A DNA stretch of 64,000 nt from Aeromonas eucrenophila (GCF_000819865.1 NZ_CDDF01000014.1:141007-205006), one strand, 5' to 3'. Numbered from the stretch's first letter, positions 53,228 through 62,680 are shown. Made by a program: numbers and translations. The notes: generated by a model not told the origin, from the sequence alone.

Positions 53228-53746
53228 ATGACAACATGGGAATCTTTTGGTGTGACCCTGCTGCTGTTGCTGGGCCATACCCTGATCCGCAGTCTCATCC
53301 ACAAGAGTCTGCTGGCGTTGGCCCAGTCCAGGCAGGTGAGCGAGAACCGGGTGCTCTACGTGGAGCACGTGTTCCACTTCCTGCTCGGCTGCGCGACCCT
53401 GCTGATCCTGGCCGGGGTCTGGGGGCTCGACTTCTCCCGGCTGGTGGTGCTCGCCTCTTCCTTCTTCGCCGTGCTTGGCGTCGCCATGGTGGCGCAATGG
53501 TCGATCCTCTCCAACATCACCGCCAGCATCACCATCTTCTTCGCCTTCCCCTACAAGATTGGCGACAGGATCCGCATCCTCGACAAGGATGATTCGGTCA
53601 CCGGTGTCATCACCGAGATAGGCCTGTTCTATGTCCGGGTGCGGGATGATAACGGCGATCTGGTCACCTATCCGGCCAACCTGATCCTGCAAAAGCCGGT
53701 CAGACGGCTGGAAGGCAAGGGCGTGGAGCCGACGCAACCGGAATGA
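53228..53746 (+). CDS. Short MscS-family mechanosensitive channel protein
   Basis: 172 residues. Two to three N-terminal helices (about 6-22, 48-66 and 72-95), with a beta domain VGDRIRI-like stretch (YKIGDRIRILDKDDSVTGVITEIGLFYVRVRDDNGDLVTYPAN) matching the MscS middle domain. The usual C-terminal alpha/beta vestibule is absent; MscS itself is 286 residues. AGGAG precedes the ATG, and the gene is probably cotranscribed with zntB. Confidence 0.82.
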   Translation: MTTWESFGVTLLLLLGHTLIRSLIHKSLLALAQSRQVSENRVLYVEHVFHFLLGCATLLILAGVWGLDFSRLVVLASSFFAVLGVAMVAQWSILSNITASITIFFAFPYKIGDRIRILDKDDSVTGVITEIGLFYVRVRDDNGDLVTYPANLILQKPVRRLEGKGVEPTQPE

Positions 53747-53772
53747 AAAAGGCTCCTCACGGAGCCTTTTTT
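53746..53772. terminator. Bidirectional terminator
   Basis: AAAAAGGCTCC/GGAGCCTTTTTT around TCAC. Confidence 0.9.
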
Positions 53773-53788
53773 CTCACTCGATAGCGTC

Positions 53789-54037
53789 TCAGCGCTCGTA
53801 GAAGCGGTAGAGATGCTCGACCTGAATAGGGCAGTCGGCCACCCTGTGGATATGTTCCCGTGCATCCTCCTCCGAGGCGAATCTCACCGGGCAACCCAGG
53901 GTATCCGTCATCTCGTACAGGCGACCATCCTGGCCACGAAACTCCACTAGCCAGCCCGGAAAGGCGATGTCGTGCAGGATCTCGGCCTCCTTGAAGCGGC
54001 CTTGCTGATTCAGGGTGCGCAATTCGCTGACCGTCAT
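53789..54037 (-). CDS. Small conserved hypothetical protein
   Basis: 82 residues, no family recognised. Acidic, mixed alpha/beta, two Cys (LGCPVRF and ADCPIQV), ending LYRFYER. AGGAGG lies five bases before the ATG, a strong translation signal. Monocistronic, sharing a terminator with the MscS gene. Confidence 0.75.
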   Translation of the reverse strand: MTVSELRTLNQQGRFKEAEILHDIAFPGWLVEFRGQDGRLYEMTDTLGCPVRFASEEDAREHIHRVADCPIQVEHLYRFYER

Positions 54038-54213
54038 GACATCCTCCTATGACCCATGGCGCCACCCTCAAGTCTAGTCGCCAGCCTGCGGTCCGGCTGG
54101 GGTCAGGGTCGTTAATGGCCGTTCACCGGCAATAGGGTTTCAGATGGAGGGTTCCGCTCACGAATGTCGGGGGATGGGGCGAGTCGTGTCACGAGATGAG
54201 GTGCAAAGAGGCG

Positions 54214-54236
54214 GCGGTCGGTCGGGCCGACCGGCC
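54214..54236 (-). terminator. Hairpin after mtlR
   Basis: A GC-rich imperfect inverted repeat (GGTCGGTCGG/CCGACCGGCC), just after the mtlR stop. No T run, so termination is uncertain. Confidence 0.35.
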
Positions 54237-54239
54237 TGA

Positions 54240-54761
54240 TTAGATGGGACTCTCTTTGTGGAGCTCGGTGACGCAATCGGTCACCGCCAGCACCAGGGCC
54301 GAGCGCACCACCTGATCGAGCCGGTTGAGCTGCATCTGGTAGAGGGGCCAGTCTTCCTCGTTGGCCGGGGGCTCCTGCGGCATCATGCTGCCTTGACTGA
54401 GGCAGTGCAGGCGCTCGAGCAGGTGGCGGATGGGCTTGTCGCTGAAGCGGTAATCCTTGGGATCGCGTACCAGCAGATCTCGGGTCTTCAAATAGAGCTC
54501 GAGATCCTGATAACGCTCGAGAGAGATGAGGCCGAGGGCGAAGATGAGCTTGAGGCGCACCTCCAGCTGGCCGAGGGGGCCGCTCTGGTTGAGCAGGGGT
54601 TCGATGGCGTATTTGACGGCATACTCCTCCTGGCGGAACGCACGCCGCATCAGGGAGTCGACCGCCTCTTCCAGGATGGTCACGACCTCGAGGAAGAAGC
54701 CGCGGGGGCCATCCTGCTCGTTCAGTCGTTCCAGTACTTCATCTTCCTGGTGTGTGGTCAT
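54240..54761 (-). CDS. mtlR: Mannitol operon repressor
   Basis: 173 residues, MtlR family: LNEQDGPRGFFLEVVTILEEAVDSLMRRAF, AIEPLLNQSGPLGQLEVRLKL and FALGLISLERYQDLELYLKTRD. It has no helix-turn-helix; MtlR represses indirectly through partners. Last gene of mtlA-mtlD-mtlR, 125 bp after mtlD, with a GGGAGAGAG hairpin at 54785-54807 between them. Confidence 0.93.
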   Translation of the reverse strand: MTTHQEDEVLERLNEQDGPRGFFLEVVTILEEAVDSLMRRAFRQEEYAVKYAIEPLLNQSGPLGQLEVRLKLIFALGLISLERYQDLELYLKTRDLLVRDPKDYRFSDKPIRHLLERLHCLSQGSMMPQEPPANEEDWPLYQMQLNRLDQVVRSALVLAVTDCVTELHKESPI

Positions 54762-54886
54762 AAGGGCATTGGGTCCAGCTGACAGGGAGAGAGTCAGCCT
54801 CTCTCCCGGTTTTTATCATATGAGGCGCAATCACTGCTCAGCCAACCGCGTGCCGCGGCCACCGGTGATAAGTGCGCCTCAGCAGG

Positions 54887-56032
54887 TCACTTCAAGTGGT
54901 GATAAAGGGCGACGATGGCATGAACGATGTCGCTGTCGGCATCCAGTCCGGTTACCCGCGCCAGGGCCTGGGCCGGGCCCAGATCCGCCAGCAGGGTCTG
55001 CAGTTCCACCGCCTGAGGGTCATCGGCGTTGCGATAATGCAGCGCCGCCGCTATCCCCTCCTGCAGTTGCTCGTTGGGCAGACCGTATTCCAGGGTCCCG
55101 AGCAGGGGTTTCACCAGCCGGTCTCCCGCCGCCAGCTTGCGCAGCGGTTGGCGGCCGACCCGGTCGATCTCGTCCACCAGATAGGGATTGGCGAAGCGAG
55201 ACAGGATCTTCTCGATGTAGGCGGCGTGCAGCCGCTCATCGAAGCCGTAACGTTTCACCAGCACGGCCCCGCTCTCTTCCATGGCACGGCGCACCTTGCT
55301 GCGGATCACCGGATCCTCGATCGCCTCACGCACCGTCTGGTAACCCCGCAACTTGCCGAGGTAGGCGGTGACGATGTGGCCGGTGTTGAGGGTGAACAGC
55401 TTGCGCTCGATGAAGGCCATCAGGTTGTCGGTGGGCTCCATGCCCGCCACCTGGGGCAACTCCCCCTTGAACTGGGTCTGGTCGACTATCCACTCGCTGA
55501 AGCTCTCCACCGTCACCTCCAGCGGATCGTCGTTGGCCGCGGCGGGCGGCACTATGCGATCCACCGCAGAATCGACGAAACCGACGCAGGATTCGAGGGT
55601 GGCATGATACGCGACCGGCAGGTACTTGAGTACCTCCTGCTTGAGATGGCTGGTGCCCCGCACCATGTTCTCGCAGGCGATGACGTTGAGCGGGGTCAGG
55701 TTGCCGGCATCGAAGCGGGCCTGCAGCCCCTTGGCCAGGGTGCTGGCAATCTTGTCCAGGATGTTGGGGCCCACCGCCGTGGTCACCAGATCGGCGGTGA
55801 TGATGCGGGCGATCACCTCGTGACCGGCGGAGCTGACCGCCGCCACGTTGCGCACCACATCCAGCTTCTGATCCGCACCCACCACATGCACCTTGTACTC
55901 CTGCCGGTGGTTGAGCTGATCGATCAGGGTCTCGTTGACGTCGGCAAAGGTGACCTGGTGGCTGGCGTCTGCCAGCAGTTTACCGATGAAGCCGCGTCCG
56001 ATATTGCCGGCACCAAAATGCAATGTTTTCAT
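54887..56032 (-). CDS. mtlD: Mannitol-1-phosphate 5-dehydrogenase
   Basis: 381 residues. NAD-binding start [20 protein letters not shown] and the polyol dehydrogenase motif around [18 protein letters not shown] with [26 protein letters not shown] downstream. It oxidises mannitol-1-phosphate to fructose-6-phosphate. ATG at 56032 has GAGG eight bases upstream. It lies 37 bp after mtlA. Confidence 0.95.
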   Translation of the reverse strand: MKTLHFGAGNIGRGFIGKLLADASHQVTFADVNETLIDQLNHRQEYKVHVVGADQKLDVVRNVAAVSSAGHEVIARIITADLVTTAVGPNILDKIASTLAKGLQARFDAGNLTPLNVIACENMVRGTSHLKQEVLKYLPVAYHATLESCVGFVDSAVDRIVPPAAANDDPLEVTVESFSEWIVDQTQFKGELPQVAGMEPTDNLMAFIERKLFTLNTGHIVTAYLGKLRGYQTVREAIEDPVIRSKVRRAMEESGAVLVKRYGFDERLHAAYIEKILSRFANPYLVDEIDRVGRQPLRKLAAGDRLVKPLLGTLEYGLPNEQLQEGIAAALHYRNADDPQAVELQTLLADLGPAQALARVTGLDADSDIVHAIVALYHHLK

Positions 56033-56069
56033 GATGTTAACCTCTATAACCAAAGATGATGAAGATGAC

Positions 56070-57998
56070 TTATGCGGCCTGTTCGGCGCCCAGCAGGTTC
56101 AGGAACTCCTGAGGATCCTGGGTGCTGGCCAAGCGGTCGATGAGACCAGGTTCATCCAGTGCATTGGTCAGTTTGGTTATTACTTGAATGTGTTCGTCGT
56201 TGCGGGCGGCGATGCCGATCACCAGCCTTGCCACTTCGTCGGCACCTTCACCGAAGGCGACCCCGGCCGGGTATTGGCAGATGACGATGCCGGTGCGCTT
56301 CACGTGCTCCTTGGCGGCTATGGTGCCGTGGGGCACGGCGATGGACTCGCCGAGGTAGGTGGAGACCAGCCGCTCGCGCTCCAGCATGGCGTTGACGTAG
56401 TCCGGTGCCACATAGCCTCGCTCGGCCAGCAGCTTGCCGGCGGCCAGGATGGCGGCCTCCTTGTTGTCGGCCTTGAGGCCGAGGTGCACGTCCTGCAGGC
56501 TCAGGGTGAAGACTTCACCTGCCTGCGGCTCGTAGCTGTCGTCGTTGGCGGCCACCAGCAGCTGCGGGTTGGCCACGTCGTCGTTGGCGGCACCGGCCAG
56601 GGTCAGGTTCTGCACCAGATCCTGATAGAGCGCATTGTCGAGGAAGTTGGTCAGGGAGATGTGCTGGGCGTGCGGCGCATGGCGACGGGCACGGTCGGTC
56701 AGATCCTTGTGAGTGATGACCAGGTCTACCTGATCGTCCAGGTTATTGATGGCACGGTTGGTCACGCTGATGTCCAGACCGGCAGCCTGCACCCGCTTGC
56801 GCAGCATGCCGGCACCCATGGCGCTGGAACCCATGCCCGCATCGCAGGCGACGACGATATTGCGGACCGCCATCAGCTCGGCGCCCGGTTTCTTGGCGGC
56901 AACGACCTCGGGCTTGGCACCCTTCATGGCCTTCATCTTGCGAGTGGCTTCACCCAGGGCATCGGCCTCATCGGCTTCCGGCTGTTGGGCACGGACGAAG
57001 ACGGCGGCGACTAGGAAGGAGACCAGGGTGGAGCAGATGATGGAGAGCATGACCCCGATCAGGGAAGCTTTCGGCGTCATCAGCAGCACGGCGAAGATGG
57101 AGCCCGGTGAGGCAGGGGAGACCAGACCCGCGTTGAACAGGGTCAGGGTGAAGACACCTGTCATGCCACCGGCGATCACCGCCAGGATGAGGCGCGGGTT
57201 CATCAGCACGTAGGGGAAGTAGATCTCGTGGATGCCACCGAAGAAGTGAATGATGGAGGCACCGGCGGCGGATTGCTTGGCGGCGCCACGGCCGAACACC
57301 ATGTAGGCCAGCAGCACGCCCAGACCCGGACCCGGGTTCGCTTCGATCAGGAAGAAGATGGAACGACCCTGCTCGGTGGCCTGCTGGATACCCAGCGGCG
57401 AGAAGATACCGTGGTTGATGGCGTTGTTCAGGAACAGGATCTTGGCCGGCTCGACGAAGATCGAGGTGAGCGGCAGCAGGCTGTTATCCACCAGGAAGCC
57501 CACGCCCGCCGCCAGCACGCCGGAGAGTACCTTGACGAAGGGACCGATCACGAAGAAGGCGAGGATGGCCAGCAGCATGCCGATGATGCCGGCGGAGAAG
57601 TTGTTGACCAGCATCTCGAAGCCGCTCTTGACACGACCTTCCATCAGCCTGTCGAAGCGCTTGATGGCCCAGCCGCCGAGGGGGCCGACCATCATGGCGC
57701 CCATGAACATGGGGATGTCGGTACCGACGATCACGCCCATGGTGGTGATGGCGCCGACCACGGCACCCCGTTCACCGCCGATCAGCTTGCCGCCGGTGTA
57801 GCCAATCAACAGCGGCAGCAGATAGGTGATCATGGGGCCGACCAGCTTGGCCAAGGTTTCGCTTGGCAGCCATCCGGTGGGGATGAAGAGCGCTGTGATG
57901 AAGCCCCAGGCGATGAATGCGCCTATGTTGGGCATGACCATATTGGACAGGAAGCGTCCAAAATTCTGTATCTTGACCTTGGTATCCGGTGATAACAT
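56070..57998 (-). CDS. mtlA: PTS mannitol transporter EIICBA
   Basis: 642 residues. The IIC membrane domain (about 1-335) carries [13 protein letters not shown] with Glu258. The IIB domain (about 378-470) has phospho-Cys385 in [10 protein letters not shown]. The IIA domain (about 495-640) has phospho-His557 in [12 protein letters not shown]. It imports and phosphorylates mannitol. All three phosphorelay sites are intact. Three CRP sites lie upstream. Confidence 0.96.
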   Translation of the reverse strand: MLSPDTKVKIQNFGRFLSNMVMPNIGAFIAWGFITALFIPTGWLPSETLAKLVGPMITYLLPLLIGYTGGKLIGGERGAVVGAITTMGVIVGTDIPMFMGAMMVGPLGGWAIKRFDRLMEGRVKSGFEMLVNNFSAGIIGMLLAILAFFVIGPFVKVLSGVLAAGVGFLVDNSLLPLTSIFVEPAKILFLNNAINHGIFSPLGIQQATEQGRSIFFLIEANPGPGLGVLLAYMVFGRGAAKQSAAGASIIHFFGGIHEIYFPYVLMNPRLILAVIAGGMTGVFTLTLFNAGLVSPASPGSIFAVLLMTPKASLIGVMLSIICSTLVSFLVAAVFVRAQQPEADEADALGEATRKMKAMKGAKPEVVAAKKPGAELMAVRNIVVACDAGMGSSAMGAGMLRKRVQAAGLDISVTNRAINNLDDQVDLVITHKDLTDRARRHAPHAQHISLTNFLDNALYQDLVQNLTLAGAANDDVANPQLLVAANDDSYEPQAGEVFTLSLQDVHLGLKADNKEAAILAAGKLLAERGYVAPDYVNAMLERERLVSTYLGESIAVPHGTIAAKEHVKRTGIVICQYPAGVAFGEGADEVARLVIGIAARNDEHIQVITKLTNALDEPGLIDRLASTQDPQEFLNLLGAEQAA

Positions 57999-58178
57999 GT
58001 CGGGACCCCGTTTTAAGCCTGATTGATTAAGAGTGGTAGCGGGAATGACGGGTTTTGCCGAACCCCCATCCCAGTCGTCTAAGCAACTTCAATCTACCAG
58101 TTTGCGCTCACATTAGGCTGAAAACGGGGCATCTTGTGACCTTCCTCTCAGTTATCCCCACCTCCCCCCTCCCTGCAT

Positions 58179-58194
58179 GGTGATCCACATCACA
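58179..58194 (-). promoter_or_regulatory. CRP site 1 upstream of mtlA
   Basis: GGTGATCCACATCACA, one mismatch from TGTGA-N6-TCACA. About 180 bp before the mtlA start. Confidence 0.6.
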
Positions 58195-58251
58195 TTCGAC
58201 GCCTGTTTTTTGGCTACAAATCGATCTTTCCCGTCCCGACAGTCAATTTTA

Positions 58252-58267
58252 TGTGACTAAAGTCACT
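58252..58267 (-). promoter_or_regulatory. CRP site 2 upstream of mtlA
   Basis: TGTGACTAAAGTCACT, one mismatch in the second half-site. Confidence 0.65.
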
Positions 58268-58296
58268 CTTTGTTGTTTGCGCAAATGACATGTCAA

Positions 58297-58312
58297 TGTG
58301 ATTTAGATCACA
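58297..58312 (-). promoter_or_regulatory. CRP site 3 upstream of mtlA
   Basis: TGTGATTTAGATCACA, a perfect consensus match. A perfect 10-bp palindrome TGACATGTCA lies immediately beside it at 58287-58296. Confidence 0.75.
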
Positions 58313-58563
58313 AAATGATGATTTGTATTCAAATGAGGCAAGTCTCCGCAGGGGAAAAGTGCGGGAATAAACGATGGATCGGCGGCCTTTTTCTATTATT
58401 GACCAATGAATGATGTATTTTGTAACCCACTTTCAGTTTTCGGCCGCGGCGCTATGACCGTAGTCTCCTGCTCCCAGCGTGCAAACAGGGCTCGTTCAAG
58501 CCACCTTGACCGCCAGATCTGCTGGTCGTGGGGCGTCGTGCCAGCCAGGTTTTGCACAGGCAT
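58313..58563. other. Intergenic stretch between mtlA leader and rnb terminator
   Basis: About 250 bp, AT-rich at first. A 70-codon open frame here (58406-58618) overlaps the rnb terminator and looks non-coding. Nothing else seen. Confidence 0.4.
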
Positions 58564-58591
58564 AAAAAAGCCCGCCGAATGGCGGGCTTTT
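58564..58591 (-). terminator. Terminator of rnb
   Basis: AAAGCCCGCC/GGCGGGCTTT around GAAT; on the minus strand followed by T6. It lies 24 bp beyond the rnb stop. Confidence 0.85.
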
Positions 58592-58614
58592 GCATCGAGC
58601 GGGTGGCTGCGAGC

Positions 58615-60636
58615 TTAGTCTGCCTTGGGGGCAGCTTCGGCCTGTGCCTCGGTGCTGTCGGCGGCCGGGGCTTCCGGCGCCGGGCCTGGTACCAGGGCTA
58701 CCGCTGGTTTGGCGATGAGGGAGCGGGTCTCTTCCACCGCCTCGCTCAGCTTGACCTCGATGATCTGGCCCAGCTCATAGACCACCTCGGTCTTGTCCAG
58801 ATAGACGCGACCGTTGTCCCAGTTGCACTCCAGCCTGTCCTTGTTGTCCAGGATGTGGCGGGCGGGCATGAACACCACGGCGCCGTTCTCCTGCAGACGC
58901 AGCTTGAGGCCGGCACGCATCACGTCGATGATCTCGGCGTTGAATACCTTGTCGGTGCCCGCATCGGCCATCAGGTAGCGGACATAGAGCCAGTCGCCGA
59001 TGTCGCGCTCGACCCTGCGGTGCAGGCGGCGGCATTCGGTCAGGTGCTCGGTCAGCTCCTGGTTCGGGCGCTCGCCCGGGGTCTTGCCGGCGATGACGGC
59101 TTTCAGCAGACGATGGTTGACCATGTCGCCGTACTTGCGGATGGGGGAGGTCCAGGTCGCGTAGGCATCCAGCCCCAGGCCGTAGTGGGCACCCGGCTCG
59201 GCGGACATCAGCGCATAGCTCTGGAAGCGGCGGATCTTGCCATCCAGCCAACGGGTATCCTGGCTGTCGATCCAGCGGCGCAGGGCGCAGAAGCCGGACA
59301 GGCTCGCGATCTCTTCCTTCTCGAACGGGGCCTCGGCTGTCTTGAGCAGCTCGATGGCGCCGTCGAGGGACTCCTCGTCGAAACCGGTGTGGACGTTGAA
59401 GATGCCGTAGCCGACCTGCTTGCCGAGCACGCGGCCGGCGCAGATGTTGGCGGCGATCATCGACTCTTCGATCATCCGGTTCGCGATGCGGCGCGGCTCC
59501 ACGTGGATCGCGAGCACGGCGCCGTTCTCACCCAGCTCGAAGTCGTAGTCGGGGCGGTCCGGGAACACCAGGGCATGCTCGGTGCGCCACTTGATGCGCG
59601 CCTCCGTCATGGCCTTCATCAGCGGCAGCTGGGCCAGCACGCCCGTGTCGATATCCAGTTCTTTGCCGTGTTCGGCCCAGTCGGAGACCTCGTCATAGTT
59701 CAGACGAGCGTGGGAGAGGATGCGGGCGGCGAAGAACTCGGTCTCCTCCAGCAGCAGGCCGTCTTCGGCGATCAGCAGGCGGGCGCACAGGGTGTTGCGC
59801 TCCTCGCCCTCTTTCAGGGAGCAGAGCTCGTCCGAGAGGGTGCGCGGGATCATGGGCACGTTGCGGCCCGGCATGTAGACGGTGAAGGCGCGCTGGGCGG
59901 CTTCCTTGTCCAGCTCGCTGCCTTCGGCTACGTAGGCGGTCGGATCGGCGATGGCGACCAGCAGCTCCCAGCCGTTGTCCAGCTTGCGGATGGCCAGGGC
60001 GTCATCCATGTCCTTGGTCTTGGCGCCGTCGATGGTGAAGAAGGGGGTGGCGGTCAGGTCGGTGCGCGGCAGCTCCTCTTCCTCGATCACCTTCCACTCG
60101 GGCAGGTCGGCCGGCTCAATCTGGGCCAGGTTGTGGCGCGCCAGCACCACCCACCAGGGCACGTTGTGATCATCTTTGTCGGCGATGAGCTGGGTGATCT
60201 CGGCAGAGAAGTTGCCGTCCACCAGGGCGTGACGCTTGAGAGTCGCCACCACCCAGTCCCCTTCCTTGAGGGACTTCTCATCCAGACCCTTCTTGGCGCG
60301 GGCCTTGATGGCGTCCTTGATGAGGGGATGGTCCGGCACCACGTTGAGGCGGTCGCGGAACATCTTCACGCGGCCGACGAAGCGGGTCACCGCCTGCTCC
60401 AGCAGGGCATCCGGCTCAGCCACTTCCTTCTCTTTTTCGGTGCGGATCAGGGCGCTCACCCGGTCACCGTGCATCACCTTCTTCATGTAGGGAGGCGGCA
60501 CGAAATAGCTGGTCTTCTCATCGACCTCCAGGAAGCCGAAGCCCCGATCGGAGGCGCGGATCACACCCTCTTTCTTGGGGATGTTCTCGCGGATTTGTTG
60601 CTTGAGCTGAGCCAGCAGGGGATTGTCTTGAAACAT
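58615..60636 (-). CDS. rnb: Exoribonuclease II
   Basis: 673 residues from ATG at 60636. It opens MFQDNPLLAQLKQQIREN like E. coli RNase II and has a cold-shock domain (GVIRASDRGFGFLEVD), the RNB catalytic domain (TIDGAKTKDMDDALAIRKL) and a C-terminal S1 domain. It degrades RNA 3' to 5'. The protein ends with about 25 extra residues rich in Ala/Pro/Glu (PGPAPEAPAADSTEAQAEAA) not found in E. coli (644). A 15-codon extension upstream is open but has no site. Confidence 0.94.
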   Translation of the reverse strand: MFQDNPLLAQLKQQIRENIPKKEGVIRASDRGFGFLEVDEKTSYFVPPPYMKKVMHGDRVSALIRTEKEKEVAEPDALLEQAVTRFVGRVKMFRDRLNVVPDHPLIKDAIKARAKKGLDEKSLKEGDWVVATLKRHALVDGNFSAEITQLIADKDDHNVPWWVVLARHNLAQIEPADLPEWKVIEEEELPRTDLTATPFFTIDGAKTKDMDDALAIRKLDNGWELLVAIADPTAYVAEGSELDKEAAQRAFTVYMPGRNVPMIPRTLSDELCSLKEGEERNTLCARLLIAEDGLLLEETEFFAARILSHARLNYDEVSDWAEHGKELDIDTGVLAQLPLMKAMTEARIKWRTEHALVFPDRPDYDFELGENGAVLAIHVEPRRIANRMIEESMIAANICAGRVLGKQVGYGIFNVHTGFDEESLDGAIELLKTAEAPFEKEEIASLSGFCALRRWIDSQDTRWLDGKIRRFQSYALMSAEPGAHYGLGLDAYATWTSPIRKYGDMVNHRLLKAVIAGKTPGERPNQELTEHLTECRRLHRRVERDIGDWLYVRYLMADAGTDKVFNAEIIDVMRAGLKLRLQENGAVVFMPARHILDNKDRLECNWDNGRVYLDKTEVVYELGQIIEVKLSEAVEETRSLIAKPAVALVPGPAPEAPAADSTEAQAEAAPKAD

Positions 60637-60722
60637 AAGTGAGGAACCTGAGTGGAGACCTGATGAAGAATCGCCCAGCACTATACGTTTTTACCCCCCC
60701 AAAGCCAAGGTGAATGGCCCCC

Positions 60723-61622
60723 TCAGCGGGGTTGCAATGCCCGACGACCCTGCTGGATCAGACGCGAGGAGATCTGCTTGTGCAGCCCCCGCTCCAGCAC
60801 CCAACGGTGCCAGTACAGGCGTTCGACCAGGTGATTGTCCGGGCAGAGATCGAGCAGCAGCCCCTGTGCCAGCTGCTGGCGGATCTGCAGCTCGGGGATG
60901 AGGCAGCAGGCCAGCCCCTGCTCGGCCATGGCGACGAAGGCCTCGGACGAGCGCACCGTGTGGCAGGGATAGCCACCGGGCTCCAGCCCGAAGTGGCGGG
61001 CCATGAAGCTGACGTGCATGTCGTCCCGCTGATCGAAGGCCACTGCCGGCGCCTTGGCCAGCGCCGCCGCATTGAGCCCCTGGGGGAAGTGGCGGGCGAC
61101 GAAGGCGGGGCTGGCGGTGAGCATGTAGTGCATCTCGCCGAGCTCGTCGACGCAGCAGCCGGCCAGCGGCTGGGGCTGCAGGCTGATGGCGCCGAACGCC
61201 TGCCCCTCGCGCACCTTGTCGAGGGTGCGACTCTCGTCGTCCACCAGCAGATTCAGCTCGATGGGGTGTTGCTCCAGCAGCGGGGCCAGGGCGGGCAGGA
61301 ACCAGGTCGCCAGGCTGTCGGCGTTGATGGCGATGCTGACTCGCACCGGCAGCTGTGGCGCCTCGGGGGAGAGCTCGCCGGCCAATTCCAGCTCGAGCTG
61401 GCGCACCTGGCGGTAGTGGGCCAGCAACTTCTGACCGAGCTCGGTGGCCCGCAACGGCTGGCTGCGGATGATCAGCGGCTCGGCAAATTGCTGCTCCAGC
61501 TGCTTGATACGCTGGGAGATGGCGGACTGGGTGAGGTGCAGACGCTGGGCGGCCCGCTCGAAGTTCTGCTCCTGCATCACCGCATCCAGCGCCAGCAGCA
61601 GCTTGTAGTCCAGAGCTTTCAT
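60723..61622 (-). CDS. argP: LysR-type regulator ArgP
   Basis: 299 residues. N-terminal HTH (FERAAQRLHLTQSAISQRIKQLEQQF), then the LysR effector domain collinear with E. coli ArgP, including NADSLATWFLPALAPLL, AVAFDQRDDMH, SSEAFVAMAEQG and LYWHRWVLER. ArgP senses lysine/arginine and activates argO and other genes. ATG at 61622 has AAGGA six bases before it; the ATG at 61628 touches the site. argO, its usual target, begins at 63797. Confidence 0.92.
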   Translation of the reverse strand: MKALDYKLLLALDAVMQEQNFERAAQRLHLTQSAISQRIKQLEQQFAEPLIIRSQPLRATELGQKLLAHYRQVRQLELELAGELSPEAPQLPVRVSIAINADSLATWFLPALAPLLEQHPIELNLLVDDESRTLDKVREGQAFGAISLQPQPLAGCCVDELGEMHYMLTASPAFVARHFPQGLNAAALAKAPAVAFDQRDDMHVSFMARHFGLEPGGYPCHTVRSSEAFVAMAEQGLACCLIPELQIRQQLAQGLLLDLCPDNHLVERLYWHRWVLERGLHKQISSRLIQQGRRALQPR

Positions 61623-61990
61623 CAGCATTCCTTATCAATCCGGTGATTCAAGAAAATATGCTACTGAATCCGGGGGCTGGCAACAAGGCCGGGCAGGGCA
61701 CAGGGACGGCGTTGACGGCCGGGGTGAGGGGGTCGGTCACTGCGATAAGTGACAGTAGCGGCAAAATGAGATTCATTGGATACTCATTCGGTCCGTTTTT
61801 GCATGGGGTGGAAACGGGCCATAGCGAGAGTTTTGGTCCCGGGCAGCGTCCCGGGACTTTTTTATGGGTTAAGGCAGGAGAGTATCCATCGTCTCGCCGG
61901 CTGTTGTGTGGGGTGAGTGCCAGAGATCTGCGCTCACTTTGCCGGCCGGTGTACGGTGCTCACTGTGCCAGCCGGCCTATGGGGCCAGGG
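61623..61990. other. Region between argP and ahyI with a candidate small RNA
   Basis: About 370 bp without a credible gene. A plus-strand transcript starting somewhere after 61650 would end at the 61836-61863 terminator. Two 20-bp direct repeats at 61930-61949 and 61956-61975 (17 of 20 identical) lie next to the ahyI stop. Confidence 0.4.
61836..61863 (+). terminator. Strong plus-strand terminator with no recognised gene before it
   Basis: GTCCCGGG/CCCGGGAC stem with six-base loop followed by T6. It points to a short plus-strand transcript from the argP-ahyI gap. Confidence 0.75.
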
Positions 61991-62617
61991 CTAGAGAGTG
62001 GCGAGCGCCTCGCCGGCAGGCGCGTAGCATTCGCGCAGGGGCCGGTTGATGGCGCGCTCGAAGCGCTCGTCCAGCAGGAAGCGGATGCCGACCCCGCGCA
62101 CGGCCCCCAGATCCACCGCCTGGCGATGGCCGAGCCGTTCGATGGGCAGGCCGAGGCGGCGGAAGATGCGCTCCACCGGCAGGCTGACCACGGCGACCAG
62201 CTCCCGGATCCCCTGTTCCCTGGCGAAGGCATAGACCTCGCGGAAGATGACGCAGGTCAGCTCGCTGATGCCGTTGTCGAGCCTGGGGGCTCGCTCGGCG
62301 TCGATGGCGAGGCGGGTCAGCTCCCAGACATCGGCGCTGCGCGGCGCCAGTTCGCCCGCGAGGGCGCTGGGGAAGATGCTCGGCAGCATGTAATCCTGGG
62401 CGCAACTGAGCAGCCGGATGCAGCCGCACAGGCCCTGCTCATCCTCAATCAATACCCAGTGGGTATCCGGCTTGTCGAAGCTGTCCCGCTCCAGACCCCG
62501 GTGAGATTCCACATCCCAGCCGAGCCGATCGGAGAAGACGCGCTTGCGAAAACGATAAAGCTCGTTTTCGACCTCCCATTTGGGGTGTTCTTTCAATTTT
62601 CCTTTGAAAACAAGCAT
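61991..62617 (-). CDS. ahyI: Acyl-homoserine lactone synthase (LuxI family)
   Basis: 208 residues. The conserved LuxI residues are present: Arg24, Phe28, Trp34, Asp45, Asp48, Arg68, Phe82, Glu99 and Arg102 (VWELTRLAID). It makes an acyl-HSL signal from SAM and acyl-ACP; the A. hydrophila homologue mainly makes C4-HSL, and strong resemblance supports the same here. GGAGAG precedes the ATG. Divergent from ahyR with 63 bp between starts. It converges on the orphan terminator region. Confidence 0.95.
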   Translation of the reverse strand: MLVFKGKLKEHPKWEVENELYRFRKRVFSDRLGWDVESHRGLERDSFDKPDTHWVLIEDEQGLCGCIRLLSCAQDYMLPSIFPSALAGELAPRSADVWELTRLAIDAERAPRLDNGISELTCVIFREVYAFAREQGIRELVAVVSLPVERIFRRLGLPIERLGHRQAVDLGAVRGVGIRFLLDERFERAINRPLRECYAPAGEALATL

Positions 62618-62646
62618 TCATGTCTCTCCATTTCATGGTTCGGCGC

Positions 62647-62664
62647 TATAATCCAAGGCCTTGG
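62647..62664. promoter_or_regulatory. Divergent ahyI/ahyR control region with -10 and palindrome
   Basis: TATAAT at 62647-62652 fits a -10 for ahyR, with no good -35, as expected of an activated promoter. The 12-bp palindrome CCAAGGCCTTGG at 62653-62664 is a candidate operator. It is not a clear lux box. Confidence 0.45.
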
Positions 62665-62680
62665 CCAGGGGGGCTAGCCT

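Noticed and set aside
52157-53737. Minus-strand open frame of 526 codons
   Set aside because: Antisense to zntB and the MscS gene, both with clear family motifs.
54785-54807. GGGAGAGAG hairpin between mtlD and mtlR as a terminator of mtlD
   Set aside because: The T run is on the plus-strand side only, so it would not end the minus-strand transcript. More likely an intercistronic stem.
58406-58618. Plus-strand 70-codon frame
   Set aside because: Runs through the rnb terminator, has no ribosome site and no family resemblance.
58528-60642. Plus-strand open frame of 704 codons
   Set aside because: Antisense to rnb over its full length.
61930-61975. Two 20-bp direct repeats, 17 of 20 identical, as a possible CRISPR or att site
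   Set aside because: Only two units with a six-base gap, no repeat-spacer series and no integrase nearby. Recorded only as a local repeat.
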